Below, in pieces: positions 51,248 to 59,060 of a stretch of DNA of 64,000 bases (position 1 is the stretch's first letter; each line of letters begins with the position of its first letter). The notes beneath the pieces are model-generated. The model made no database searches. It had not been told where the DNA came from and worked only from the letters and a program-made list of their open reading frames with translations. This DNA is from CADEDH01 sp050330635 (GTDB lineage: Bacteria; Actinomycetota; Acidimicrobiia; Acidimicrobiales; SZUA-35): assembly GCA_050330635.1 (NCBI GenBank), contig JBHJNQ010000065.1, positions 11,853 to 75,852 on the forward strand, written 5' to 3'. The position numbers were made by a program, and so were the translations under genes.

Positions 51248-52612
51248 ATGCACACCCCTGACGCCGCCATCGAGGCGATGGCGCAGACGATCGCCCGGTG
51301 GGTCACCGACCGTCTCCGGAACGGCCCCGGCCCGCTCCGGCCTCCCCCGCCCGCCGCCGACTTCGCCTCCCTCGTGGGGTCGACGGTGACCGAGGACGGA
51401 ATCGGGGCCGATGAGGCATTCAGGGTCTTCACTGACGTGCTGGCGCCAGCGTGTCTGGCCACGGATCATCCGAGGTTCCTGTCGTTCATACCGGGCGCTC
51501 CCACTGCCGCCGCTTCCCTGTTCGAGGCCGTGCTCGGCGTGTCGGCGATCTTCGGTGGCTCCTGGATCGAGGGCAGTGGCGCCGTGCATGCCGAGAACGA
51601 GACCCTGCGTTGGCTGGCGGACCTCACCGGCTTCCCGGACAGCGCCGGCGGTGTGTTCGTCAGTGGGGGGAGCGCAGGGAACCTGAGCGCCCTCGTGGTA
51701 GCTCGAACTCGGTGGCGGGCCCGACAGCCGAGCGGCCGAGGGTACCGCCCCGTCCTCATCTGCTCGGAGGAAGCCCATGCGTCGGTACACAAGGCTGCCG
51801 AGATTCTCGACGTCGACGTCCACGCCCTCCCAGCCGGCGCCGAGGGACGGTTGGACAGGGCGGTGCTGCGGTCGTTTGCCGAGACGATCGACGAGACGAC
51901 CCGTGCCGCCACGTTCGCCGTGGTGGCGACGGCGGGCCTACCGAACACGGGCACCGTCGATGATCTGGCGGCGGCTGCCGATCTCGCCGTCGCCTGTGAT
52001 GCGTGGTTCCACGTCGACGGGGCCTACGGAGCGGCGGCGATGCTGTCGCCGAGAACGAGATCGTTGTTCCTGGGGATCGAACGGGCCGACAGCGTGATCG
52101 TCGACCCCCACAAGTGGTTGTTCGCCCCGTACGACGTGTGCGCTCTGATCTACCGGGACCCGGAGCTCGCTCGGCACGTGCACACGCAACACGCCGAGTA
52201 TCTCGATCCCATCCTGCTCGACGACTCGGGTGTCAACCCCAGTGACCTGGCGTATCACCTCACGAGACGGGCCCGTGGTCTGCCCCTGTGGTTCTCGTTG
52301 GCGACTCACGGCACGGCGGCCTATCGGCAGACGATCGAGCGGACGCTGGACCTCACTGCCAGAGCCGCCGACATGATCCGGGACTCCGGTCACCTGGAGG
52401 TCGTCGTCGAGCCGCAGCTGTCGGTGGTTCTCTTCCGGAGAAGGGGCTGGTCGAGCGTCGACTACTACACGTGGAGTGACGAGGCATTGCGCGGTGGCAC
52501 CGCCTTCCTCCTGCCATCGGAGTGGCGGGGTGAGACGGTGTTCCGGTGTTGCTTCGTGAACCCCCGGACCACGGAAGACGATCTGAACGTCGTGTTCGAG
52601 TCCATGGCCTGA
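51248..52612 (+). CDS. PLP-dependent group II amino acid decarboxylase
   Basis: 454 residues. The PLP lysine sits in VIVDPHKWLFAPYD (about 285); other family marks are GVFVSGGSAGNLSALVVAR, HASVHKAAEILD, and WFHVDGAYGAAA. This is the DOPA/tyrosine/diaminobutyrate/tryptophan decarboxylase family, which turns an amino acid into an amine and CO2; the substrate cannot be read. As the fourth gene of the set it could supply the amine that the acyltransferase acylates. The gene ends 11 bases before the anti-sigma gene of the next module. Confidence 0.9.
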   Translation: MHTPDAAIEAMAQTIARWVTDRLRNGPGPLRPPPPAADFASLVGSTVTEDGIGADEAFRVFTDVLAPACLATDHPRFLSFIPGAPTAAASLFEAVLGVSAIFGGSWIEGSGAVHAENETLRWLADLTGFPDSAGGVFVSGGSAGNLSALVVARTRWRARQPSGRGYRPVLICSEEAHASVHKAAEILDVDVHALPAGAEGRLDRAVLRSFAETIDETTRAATFAVVATAGLPNTGTVDDLAAAADLAVACDAWFHVDGAYGAAAMLSPRTRSLFLGIERADSVIVDPHKWLFAPYDVCALIYRDPELARHVHTQHAEYLDPILLDDSGVNPSDLAYHLTRRARGLPLWFSLATHGTAAYRQTIERTLDLTARAADMIRDSGHLEVVVEPQLSVVLFRRRGWSSVDYYTWSDEALRGGTAFLLPSEWRGETVFRCCFVNPRTTEDDLNVVFESMA

Positions 52613-52623
52613 TCGCGGCCTCC

Positions 52624-53241
52624 TCACACCGCCCGGGGCCGGTGACCGGGCCGCAGGGTCTGGGTGCGGCCCCGGAGGCGGGCCATACCACCCGAGAGGT
52701 ACCAGAGCAGCGCGAGACCGACGAGCTCCAGCAGGTGGGTCGACTCCGCCGCCACCGTGGCCCGGCTGGCCCCGACGTCGACGGCCGCTCCCACCAGGGT
52801 GGCGGCGGCCAGGGCGGCGGCGAGGGGGATGAGGCCGATCGCCCGCTCCGGGCGGAGGGCGGCCCACAGCAGGCCGACGCCGAGCGCCACCCCGAAGGTG
52901 CCGATGTGGCGGGCGTCGTGGTCGGCCCCCGCCCCGAGGCCGAGCAGGAGGGGGAGATGGAGCGCAGCGATGGTGGCGGCGACCACCCCGAGGCCGTAGC
53001 GAACCCACTCGCCAGTGCCGGCGTGGGGCACGCTCAGTGAGGCCAGCACACGGTCGGCGAGGTCGGGCGGGTGCGGGTCGTGCCGCATGAGCAACGAGCG
53101 CCGGAGGGCGAACGCCCGGTTCTCCCACCCTCGACACGCCGGGCATCCCGCGAGGTGATGGTCGAGCACGTCGTCCAGGGCTGATGGCAGCTCGCCGTCG
53201 ACACGAGCCGAGATCGAGGTGCGAGCGTCGTCACAGTCCAT
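52624..53241 (-). CDS. Zinc-binding anti-sigma factor (ZAS) with membrane helices
   Basis: 205 residues. N-terminal ZAS domain: SISARVDGELPSALDDVLDHHLAGCPACRG with the HxxxCxxC zinc site. After a basic linker come about five hydrophobic helices (YGLGVVAATIAALHLPLLLG onward). It should hold the ECF sigma factor of the divergent gene at the membrane until a signal arrives. ATG 53241 lies only 8 bases after the CGACC box of a GGGAACC-N16-CGACC promoter, so the mRNA is probably leaderless. Confidence 0.88.
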   Translation of the reverse strand: MDCDDARTSISARVDGELPSALDDVLDHHLAGCPACRGWENRAFALRRSLLMRHDPHPPDLADRVLASLSVPHAGTGEWVRYGLGVVAATIAALHLPLLLGLGAGADHDARHIGTFGVALGVGLLWAALRPERAIGLIPLAAALAAATLVGAAVDVGASRATVAAESTHLLELVGLALLWYLSGGMARLRGRTQTLRPGHRPRAV

Positions 53242-53249
53242 GTGTCCCT

Positions 53250-53277
53250 GGTCGGCGGGGAACCCCATCCGGTTCCC
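53250..53277 (-). promoter_or_regulatory. ECF-sigma-type promoter of the anti-sigma gene
   Basis: On the minus strand GGGAACC (53277-53271), 16 bases, then CGACC (53254-53250). The -35 GGAAC core is typical for ECF sigma factors; the same pair with the same spacing precedes two other operons nearby. Confidence 0.7.
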
Positions 53278-53285
53278 GCCCGGGC
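53258..53285 (+). promoter_or_regulatory. Possible ECF-type promoter of the sigma gene
   Basis: GGGAACC (53258-53264) with CGGGC at the -10 position after 16 bases. The -35 matches the local consensus and the -10 only weakly. It overlaps the minus-strand promoter, forming GGGAACC-N6-GGTTCCC, so both genes could be autoregulated. Confidence 0.45.
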
Positions 53286-53296
53286 ACACTTGCCCG

Positions 53297-53821
53297 GTGG
53301 ATCAGCTCAGCCAGCTGCTGCTCGATGCCCGCGACGGCAACCAGCACGCTCTCGATGCCTTCGTGCGGCGCACCCAGCGCGACGTGTGGGTCATGTGCCG
53401 CAACCTGGGTGACGCCGACAACGCCGAGGACCTCGTGCAGGACGTGTACGCCCGGGCCCTCCGGTCCCTGGGCGGCTACCGGGGTGAGGGCACGGCCCGG
53501 AACTGGTTGCTCAGCATCGCCCGGCGCACCTGCGCCGACGCCACCCGGCAGCGCATCCGGCGGCGGCGGCACCTGTCGACGAAGGAGCCCGACGAGCTGA
53601 GCTACGTCGACCCCGACCGGGCCCTCGTCGACGACCTCCTCGCCGGCCTCGACCCCGATCGGCGTGAGGCCTTCGTGCTCACGCAGCTCGCCGGCTGCGG
53701 TTACGAGGACGCCGCGGCCGTTCTCGGCTGTCCGGTGGGAACGGTTCGGTCGCGTGTGTCGCGGGCCCGGCAGCAACTGCTCCGGGTCGTGGCCGACGAC
53801 CCGTCGGAGGGCACGGCCTGA
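53297..53821 (+). CDS. ECF-family sigma-70 factor
   Basis: 174 residues. Sigma region 2: DAFVRRTQRDVWVMCRNLGDADNAEDLVQDVYARALRSL; region 4: PDRREAFVLTQLAGCGYEDAAAVLGCPVGTVRSRVSRARQQL. No region 1 or 3, as for ECF factors. GTG 53297 lies 11 bases after a possible promoter -10. It is divergent from the zinc anti-sigma gene. Because GGGAACC-N16-CGACC promoters flank it upstream of the anti-sigma, PCuAC and cytochrome c genes, it very likely drives a copper/cytochrome regulon. Confidence 0.92.
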   Translation: MDQLSQLLLDARDGNQHALDAFVRRTQRDVWVMCRNLGDADNAEDLVQDVYARALRSLGGYRGEGTARNWLLSIARRTCADATRQRIRRRRHLSTKEPDELSYVDPDRALVDDLLAGLDPDRREAFVLTQLAGCGYEDAAAVLGCPVGTVRSRVSRARQQLLRVVADDPSEGTA

Positions 53822-53837
53822 CCGTTTCCTGCCCGTC

Positions 53838-53865
53838 GGGAACCAGGCACGGGACTCGGGCGACC
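53838..53865 (+). promoter_or_regulatory. ECF-sigma-type promoter of the PCuAC gene
   Basis: GGGAACC (53838-53844), 16 bases, CGACC (53861-53865). The start codon follows 49 bases later, leaving a short leader with a GAGGAGG ribosome site. Confidence 0.75.
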
Positions 53866-53914
53866 TTGCAGCTCGAAGGCGGGTCGCCGACGACCCGCGG
53901 CGAGGAGGACATTG

Positions 53915-54520
53915 ATGCCCACGTTCCGATCCCTGACGTTGGTCACACCGTGTGTGCTGGCGCTCGGCCTGGTGGGAGCCTGTGGCTCCGACGACGGCAG
54001 CGGCGGCATCGAGGCCTCCGGTGCGTGGGCCCGCACCAGCCCCATGATGGCCGACGCCGGAGCCGCCTACATGGTCCTCTCCTCGGACGAGGCGGTCTCG
54101 ATCGTGTCCGCCTCGGCTCCCGCCGAGGTGGCGGGTTCGGTCGAGCTGCACGAGACGGTGCCGGTCGACGAGGCCGACGATGAGATGGCCGACGATGAGA
54201 TGGCCGACGATGAGATGGCCGAGGATGAGATGGCCGAGGATGAGATGGCCGAGGATGAGATGGCCGAGGATGAGATGGCCGACGGTGACATGGCTGACGG
54301 TGACATGGCCGAGGGCGAGATGGCCATGATGATGCGGGAGGTTTCGTCGATCGATGTACCCGCCGGTGGCGAGGTGGTCCTCGAGCCCGGTGGCATGCAC
54401 GTGATGCTGCTCGAGCTCCCCGACCCCCTGGAGGCCGGCGAGACGTTCGACCTCACCCTCGTCACCGATGCCGGCGACGAAATCGTCATCGATGTCGAGG
54501 TGCGGGACGAGGCGCCCTGA
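53915..54520 (+). CDS. PCuAC-type periplasmic copper chaperone with a Met/Asp/Glu pentapeptide insertion
   Basis: 201 residues. Lipobox LGLVGAC (Cys23) predicts a lipoprotein. PCuAC frame: SGAWARTSPMMADAGAAYMVL, VELHETV (His79), then MMMREVSSIDVPAGG and EPGGMHVMLLEL (His162-x-Met164). PCuAC binds Cu(I) with His/Met pairs and delivers it to the CuA site of cytochrome oxidase. Between His79 and the MMM stretch are ten five-residue units (DDEMA, EDEMA, DGDMA, EGEMA; 88-137) not found in the standard domain. ATG 53915 follows GAGGAGG. The 3' end overlaps the convergent membrane protein gene by 35 bases. Confidence 0.88.
   Translation: MPTFRSLTLVTPCVLALGLVGACGSDDGSGGIEASGAWARTSPMMADAGAAYMVLSSDEAVSIVSASAPAEVAGSVELHETVPVDEADDEMADDEMADDEMAEDEMAEDEMAEDEMAEDEMADGDMADGDMAEGEMAMMMREVSSIDVPAGGEVVLEPGGMHVMLLELPDPLEAGETFDLTLVTDAGDEIVIDVEVRDEAP
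54176..54325 (+). repeat. Ten-copy 15-bp repeat inside the PCuAC gene
   Basis: GACGATGAGATGGCC three times, GAGGATGAGATGGCC four times, then degenerate copies coding DGDMA, DGDMA and EGEMA. All units are in frame and keep the Met and the flanking acids. The near-identical inner copies point to recent expansion. Confidence 0.95.
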
Positions 54521-55577
54521 TCGTCGAGCCGACGACCGCTACTCCCGCCGCCACCACGGCGATGACGCCGAGCACGGCGGCGGCGGCGATCACCACGCGA
54601 TCGATCGTCGCCGGGGCGTCGCTGGGGATGAGGGCCCGCACCAGGGCATGGCGGCGGATCCACGACCACAGCGCCAGCTCCATGCCGGCGACGGCGACCG
54701 CGGCCGCCGTCGCGAGGAGGCCCAGAGGGGGGGCCAGCAGGCGCCGCCGGGTTGCCGTCGCCGCTCCAGCGATGACCACCAGGGCGACGGCGGGCAACAA
54801 CCAGAGTAGGGGGCTGGGCCCGGTTTCGGCGGGCACGCTGCGGTACGCCCACCAGCCGAATGCGGCGGCGGTGGCGGCCACGACGCCGGTGGTCACCATC
54901 AGCGGGCCGAGCTGGAGGGAGCCTGGTCGGGCGGCGGTGGCCGCCGGCCCGCCCCCGGGCCGTCGCCGCCGGAGTCCGGCGGCGAGGGCAGCCCCACCGG
55001 CGGCGACGCCGGCCCCGAGGCCGATCGCCAGAGGGGCGGGGGAGGGGGCGGGGAGCAGGGTCGAGCTGACCGCCACCGCCACCTCGTCGCCGTCGACGAC
55101 GAGGGGGATGACCGCTTCGAGGATCGTGTCGCCCGGCTCGGCCCCGATCGGCCGGCCGGGATTCATCCAGTGGGTCCGGTGATCGTGCCAGGCGTACGAG
55201 CCGTCGGTGGCCACCACCACCCAGTCGGGGATGGCGTCCGGTGTGGCCTCGGGCGGAACCTCCGACGTCCCATAGCGGTCGTCGTTCTGCCATCGGCTCG
55301 GTGAGCGCTCGTTCTGGCGGACCGTCCCGTCGGCCTCGAACCGCAGGTACGGCTCACCCCGGTAGCCGACGACGAGCACCTCGGTTCCGGGATCGACGTC
55401 CAGCACGACGAAGCTGTCGCCGCCGACGATCCGCACCGCCACCTCCGGCGTCGATGGCTCGACGCTCGTGACCTCGCTGCGGTAGTCGGTCGGTCCCGCC
55501 GGGTCGGCGGAGGCCGGTGACGCCCAGCCCACGACGGCGATCAGGGCGGCCACGGCGAGCACGGCCAACCGGTTCAT
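54486..55577 (-). CDS. Signal-peptide membrane protein of the copper/cytochrome operon
   Basis: 363 residues. Signal peptide MNRLAVLAVAALIAVVGWASPASA, then an extracytoplasmic beta-rich domain (about 25-175) with YLRFEADGTVRQNERSPSRW and a His-rich AWHDHRTHWMNPG that could bind metal. After that come four or five membrane helices. Proteins of this layout occur with SCO and cupredoxin genes in actinobacteria, but no biochemical role is known. It overlaps the cupredoxin gene by four bases, and its 3' end overlaps the PCuAC gene. Confidence 0.75.
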   Translation of the reverse strand: MNRLAVLAVAALIAVVGWASPASADPAGPTDYRSEVTSVEPSTPEVAVRIVGGDSFVVLDVDPGTEVLVVGYRGEPYLRFEADGTVRQNERSPSRWQNDDRYGTSEVPPEATPDAIPDWVVVATDGSYAWHDHRTHWMNPGRPIGAEPGDTILEAVIPLVVDGDEVAVAVSSTLLPAPSPAPLAIGLGAGVAAGGAALAAGLRRRRPGGGPAATAARPGSLQLGPLMVTTGVVAATAAAFGWWAYRSVPAETGPSPLLWLLPAVALVVIAGAATATRRRLLAPPLGLLATAAAVAVAGMELALWSWIRRHALVRALIPSDAPATIDRVVIAAAAVLGVIAVVAAGVAVVGSTIRAPRPAPRHR

Positions 55578-55966
55578 GTGACCGTCAGCGTGAACTCGCC
55601 GCTGGGGTGGACCGTGCAGATTCCCTGGTACTCACCGGGCGAGGCGAAGCGCTGGCGCAGCGTCTCACCGGCACCGACGAAGAACGGTCCGACCAGGTGG
55701 CCGCGGTCGTCGTCGTTGACGATCTCCAGCACCTCGCCGACCTCGAGGCTCAGCTCCGGGGGCAGGATCTCGAGGGCCTCGCCCCGGTCGATGGCGTCGC
55801 CCGAGCCGGCGGGGATGACGAAGTGGTGGTCGGCGGCGGCATCGGGGTCGGCCTCGACGACACCGACCTCGGGGTCGTCACCACAGGCCGCGGCCAGCGG
55901 AAGGATCGCCACAGCGAAGGCGACGATGCCCGCTCGCACCCGTCGGGTCCGCCTGTCGGCCGTCAT
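55574..55966 (-). CDS. Lipoprotein cupredoxin
   Basis: 130 residues. Basic start, hydrophobic run and lipobox LAAAC. The cupredoxin part ends RGHLVGPFFVGAGETLRQRF, then GEYQGICTVHPSGEFTLTV: His, Cys and the second His (CTVHP) of a type 1 copper site are present. The axial Met usually four or five residues after the His is absent (Ser, Gly, Glu, Phe follow). It probably carries electrons or stores copper outside the membrane. The start is one base after the SCO gene stop. Confidence 0.82.
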   Translation of the reverse strand: MTADRRTRRVRAGIVAFAVAILPLAAACGDDPEVGVVEADPDAAADHHFVIPAGSGDAIDRGEALEILPPELSLEVGEVLEIVNDDDRGHLVGPFFVGAGETLRQRFASPGEYQGICTVHPSGEFTLTVT

Positions 55967-55967
55967 G

Positions 55968-56594
55968 TCACACCGCCTCGTCGAGGAGGCGTGACAGATC
56001 ACGCTCCAGGTCGTCGACCGGAACCCCGAACGGCCACGTCAGGAGCAGCTCGCCGGAGCTGCCGACGGCGTAGAGGGAGCCGGTGTGGTACACTTGCCGC
56101 TCACCGTCGCCGGCCAGGGCGCCGTAGTCGGCCCCGAACACGTCGGCCACCGCCCGGAGCCGGGCGTCGTCGGTGGTGCGGACGGCGGTGGCCTCCGGCA
56201 GGAACGACCGGACGTAGCCGCTGAGCACGTCGGGGGTGTCGACGTCGGGATCGATGGTGATCATCGCCAGGTCGATGCGGGCGCGGTCGTCGCCGATGCG
56301 GTCGGCGGCCCGACGCACGTCGGACAGGGTGGTGGGGCACACGTCGGGGCAGCTGGTGTAGCCGAAGTAGACGAGCAGGATGTCGCCTTCGTTGGCCGCG
56401 AACGAGAACTCCGATTCGCTGCCGTCGGCCTCGACCGACGGGAGCGACAGGTCGGCCACCACCGGCGCAGGCGACCGCTCGAACCCGGCGAACGGGGCCG
56501 GCTCGTCGTCGCCGCAGCCGCCGAGGACGATCGTCATGGTGACAACCGCCACGGCGGCGGCGATGCCGTTGCGGAGGTAGCGCCGTGGTGTCAT
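55968..56594 (-). CDS. SCO1/SenC family copper chaperone
   Basis: 208 residues, lipobox LGGC near the N-terminus. Thioredoxin fold with LLVYFGYTSCPDVCPTTLSDV (CxxxC) and the copper His in QVYHTGSLYAV; an IDPDVDTPDVL loop is typical. SCO proteins help to build the CuA centre of cytochrome c oxidase and may act as thiol reductases. Overlaps the cytochrome c gene by four bases. Confidence 0.94.
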   Translation of the reverse strand: MTPRRYLRNGIAAAVAVVTMTIVLGGCGDDEPAPFAGFERSPAPVVADLSLPSVEADGSESEFSFAANEGDILLVYFGYTSCPDVCPTTLSDVRRAADRIGDDRARIDLAMITIDPDVDTPDVLSGYVRSFLPEATAVRTTDDARLRAVADVFGADYGALAGDGERQVYHTGSLYAVGSSGELLLTWPFGVPVDDLERDLSRLLDEAV

Positions 56595-56992
56595 CCCAGC
56601 TCCTGAATGTAGGCGATCACGGCGTCGACCTCCTGCTCGGAGAGGCTGTTGGTCGGCATGAGCAGGGTGTAGCCCGCAACCTGGTCGGCCCGGGGGTCGG
56701 TGATGGAACGCCGGAGGTAGTCGTCGTCGGCCGTGACCGTGTCGCCGTCGTCGAGCTCGACCGTGCTGCCGTACAGATCGTGCCAGCTGGGAGCGACGCC
56801 GCCCTCACCGTTCTGGCCATGACAGCCGGCACATCCCGAGTTGCGCATGATCTCCCGGCCCTCGGCCGCCGGCGCCGAGAGTTCGGGGCCGTTGTCTCCT
56901 CCGCAGGCCGCCGTCAGGCCGAAAACGGCACCGACGAGGGCGGCAGCGGCGAGGCGGCGGGCCGGCCGGGGGGAGGCAGTCGAGATCACCAT
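56591..56992 (-). CDS. Lipoprotein c-type cytochrome
   Basis: 133 residues from ATG 56992. Lipobox FGLTAAC and the heme site GCAGCHGQNGEGG; the axial Met is probably in YTLLMPTNSLSEQEVDAVIAY. It should carry electrons at the outer membrane face. ATG 57019 is in frame but lies inside the spacer of the GGGAACC-N16-CGACC promoter, so 56992, ten bases after the -10, is the better start, with a very short leader. First gene of the operon cytochrome c, SCO, cupredoxin, membrane protein. Confidence 0.9.
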   Translation of the reverse strand: MVISTASPRPARRLAAAALVGAVFGLTAACGGDNGPELSAPAAEGREIMRNSGCAGCHGQNGEGGVAPSWHDLYGSTVELDDGDTVTADDDYLRRSITDPRADQVAGYTLLMPTNSLSEQEVDAVIAYIQELG

Positions 56993-57002
56993 CGGAACCC
57001 TT

Positions 57003-57030
57003 GGTCGCTCGATGTTCATTCCTGGTTCCC
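57003..57030 (-). promoter_or_regulatory. ECF-sigma-type promoter of the cytochrome c operon
   Basis: Minus strand: GGGAACC (57030-57024), 16 bases, CGACC (57007-57003). Both motifs and the spacer length equal those before the PCuAC and anti-sigma genes. The likely start site is within the last ten bases before ATG 56992. Confidence 0.75.
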
Positions 57031-57222
57031 GGCCTGCCCCAGCCAACAAAGGGCTGCCGGACCGCACCCCCGGCCCGCCCGTTTCCGGGGACGGAGGGAC
57101 GATCGATGCGGACTGTCGAACATCGGTCGAACAGCAGCTCCGGTTTGACGGGTGGGGAGTCGGTGGTCGAGCGTTCACGGGGACGAACCGAGGTGCGGTT
57201 CGACGGCTTACGGGGATGCGCC

Positions 57223-57987
57223 ATGTCCTATATCTCGCTCGAGGTGGCTGATCGTGTCGGCACGATCACGATCGACCGACCGGAGAAGAAGAACGCCATC
57301 ACCTATGCCATGCTCGGTGAGCTCGGTCGGGCCTTCGAGGCGGCTACCAACGACGACGAGGTTCGGGCCATCGTGTTCACCGGGGTCCCTGGCTCGTTCT
57401 GTGCCGGTACCGATCTGTCCGATCTCGATGCCACCCCGGAGGACGAGCGGGCCAACGGTGGCCTCGGTCGCCACGCCTTCATGGACTGCCCGAAGCCGGT
57501 CGTCGCCGCCATCGACGGCGCCGCGGTGGGCATGGGGGTGGAGTTCGCCTCGATGTGTGATGTTCGGGTCGCCAGCGACCGGGCCCGGTTCGGCTGGGTG
57601 TTCGTGCACCGGGGCCTGGTCCCCGACACCGGGGCCGGCACGTGGCTCCTTCCTCGGCTGGTGGGGGTGGAGCAGGCGGCCCGGCTGGTGTTCTCGGGTG
57701 ACATCGTGGACGCCGCGGAGGCGGCCCGGATCGGGTTCGTCTCGGAGGTGTCCTCCAGCGAGAGCGTGGTGGAGCGGGCAACGGCGGTGGCTCGCCGGTT
57801 CGCCGAGGGCTCACCGTTCGCGGTGCAGGAAACCAAGCGCCTGCTCTATGACGGCATTGGCCGTGACTGGGCGGCCCACGTGCATGCCAACCGTGCCGTG
57901 ATGGCCCGCTGTTTCGCCTCCGACGACCACCGAGAGGGTGTGGCCTCCTTCCTCGAACGCCGACCGGCCCGCTTCACCGGACGCTGA
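57223..57987 (+). CDS. Enoyl-CoA hydratase/isomerase family protein
   Basis: 254 residues. Crotonase marks: VGTITIDRPEKKNAIT, FCAGTDLSDLDA (oxyanion hole, FxAGxD) and PVVAAIDGAAVGMGVEFASM. The active-site segment reads HRGLVPDTGAGTWL, where the second catalytic Glu is Asp (as in PaaG-like isomerases), so double-bond isomerisation or another crotonase reaction is possible. ATG 57223 starts the conserved part. It stands alone, divergent from the copper operon. Confidence 0.92.
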   Translation: MSYISLEVADRVGTITIDRPEKKNAITYAMLGELGRAFEAATNDDEVRAIVFTGVPGSFCAGTDLSDLDATPEDERANGGLGRHAFMDCPKPVVAAIDGAAVGMGVEFASMCDVRVASDRARFGWVFVHRGLVPDTGAGTWLLPRLVGVEQAARLVFSGDIVDAAEAARIGFVSEVSSSESVVERATAVARRFAEGSPFAVQETKRLLYDGIGRDWAAHVHANRAVMARCFASDDHREGVASFLERRPARFTGR

Positions 57988-58046
57988 GACGGCCGTTCCG
58001 ATGTCGGCTCGAGCGGTGGCGTGCCATCTCCCGCTGGCCGGCCCCC

Positions 58047-58166
58047 TCAGCTCAGGACGGCGTCGATCTCCGACCTGATCGCCACCAGGTGCTCAAGGTG
58101 GTCACCGAGCTGGGCGTCGGGGTGCTCGGCCCGGCTGAGCCCGACCGACAGGTCGGCGCAACCCAG
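58047..58166 (-). pseudogene. C-terminal scrap of an unidentified gene
   Basis: Forty codons after a TAG stop on the minus strand read ELGCADLSVGLSRAEHPDAQ, then LGDHLEHLVAIRSEIDAVLS. The residue pattern looks coding and helical, but there is no start and no known family. Probably the tail of a deleted gene. Confidence 0.3.
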
Positions 58167-58168
58167 CT

Positions 58169-58658
58169 CCTACCCAGCGCAGCGCAAACAGGGAGGGTAA
58201 CGGTCTCGCGACGGACACACTGGGTGTCACCTGACGAGTGGCGCCCGGCGACGATCTCGCCGACCGTGGTCGGGTAGCGGGCAGTACAACCGGCAATGTC
58301 TCCTCGGGGACGGATCCGGACAGAGGATGCGGTCACGATGAGTGGACCCTGTGGACCGTCCGCGATCCGCTCAACCCGCCGGAGTACCGGCCCTCGTCGC
58401 AGGACGTCGCCGTCCGGTTGGCCTCCGCCTTCGTTGTGATCGTGTTTCCCCTCGCCGTGCTCCTGGCCGCCCTCGTGTACTGATCGGGGCTCGCCCCGGG
58501 TCAGCGCTACACGCCTCCGCCGGCGTCGTCGCGGTTCATCGTCAGGCCGATGAGCATGGAGGGTAATCCCCATCCTGCCCGCAGACGACCAGGCAGACGC
58601 TCGCCCACGGTGATGCAGCACCGGGGCCGCTACCGGCGGCGACGAATCTCAGCGAGGC
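58169..58658 (+). other. Gene-poor stretch with one possible single-helix membrane protein
   Basis: In the frame ending at 58483 the sequence WTVRDPLNPPEYRPSSQD is followed by VAVRLASAFVVIVFPLAVLLAALVY, one membrane helix at the extreme C-terminus. The start is unclear (GTG 58238 is the first possible). The rest of the stretch shows no gene, RNA or promoter that I can support. Confidence 0.3.
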
Positions 58659-59028
58659 ATGACGGTGCCCGTCAGGGTGATGATCGTCGACGATCACCCA
58701 CTCGTGCGGTAAGGGTTCCGCTTCCTGGCCGAAGCCCGACCCGAGATCGAACTCGTCGCCGAGGCCGCAACCGCAGACGAAGCCGTCGCAGTCGCAGGAC
58801 CGCAGCGCCCGACGTCGTCGTCATGGACATCGGCCTGGGCCCGGGAAGTGGCTCGACGCCGCCCACGCCATCCGTGCCGAGCAGCCCGAGACCCGCGTCT
58901 TGTTCGTGACGCTCGGTGTCTCCCGCAAGACCATTGCCAACCACGTCGCCAACATCCTCACCAAGATCCACGCCGTCGACCGCAGCCATACGATGTTGCT
59001 CGCCCGAGAAGCCGGCTACGGCCGATGA
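58659..59028 (+). pseudogene. NarL/LuxR-type response regulator, broken
   Basis: From ATG 58659 the frame reads VRVMIVDDHPLVR and then meets TAA where Asp or Glu is expected, followed by GFRFLAEARPEIELVAEAAT. After a frameshift comes PDVVVMDIGLGPGSG (phospho-acceptor Asp), and after another AAHAIRAEQPETRVLFVT. The text then jumps to VSRKTIANHVANILTKI of the LuxR-type helix-turn-helix, ending REAGYGR. The linker and most of the receiver C-terminus are missing. Nonsense, frameshift and deletion together mean a dead gene. Confidence 0.75.
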
Positions 59029-59060
59029 CCCTGCCCCGAGCCGCATGAGGCAGGCGCCGA

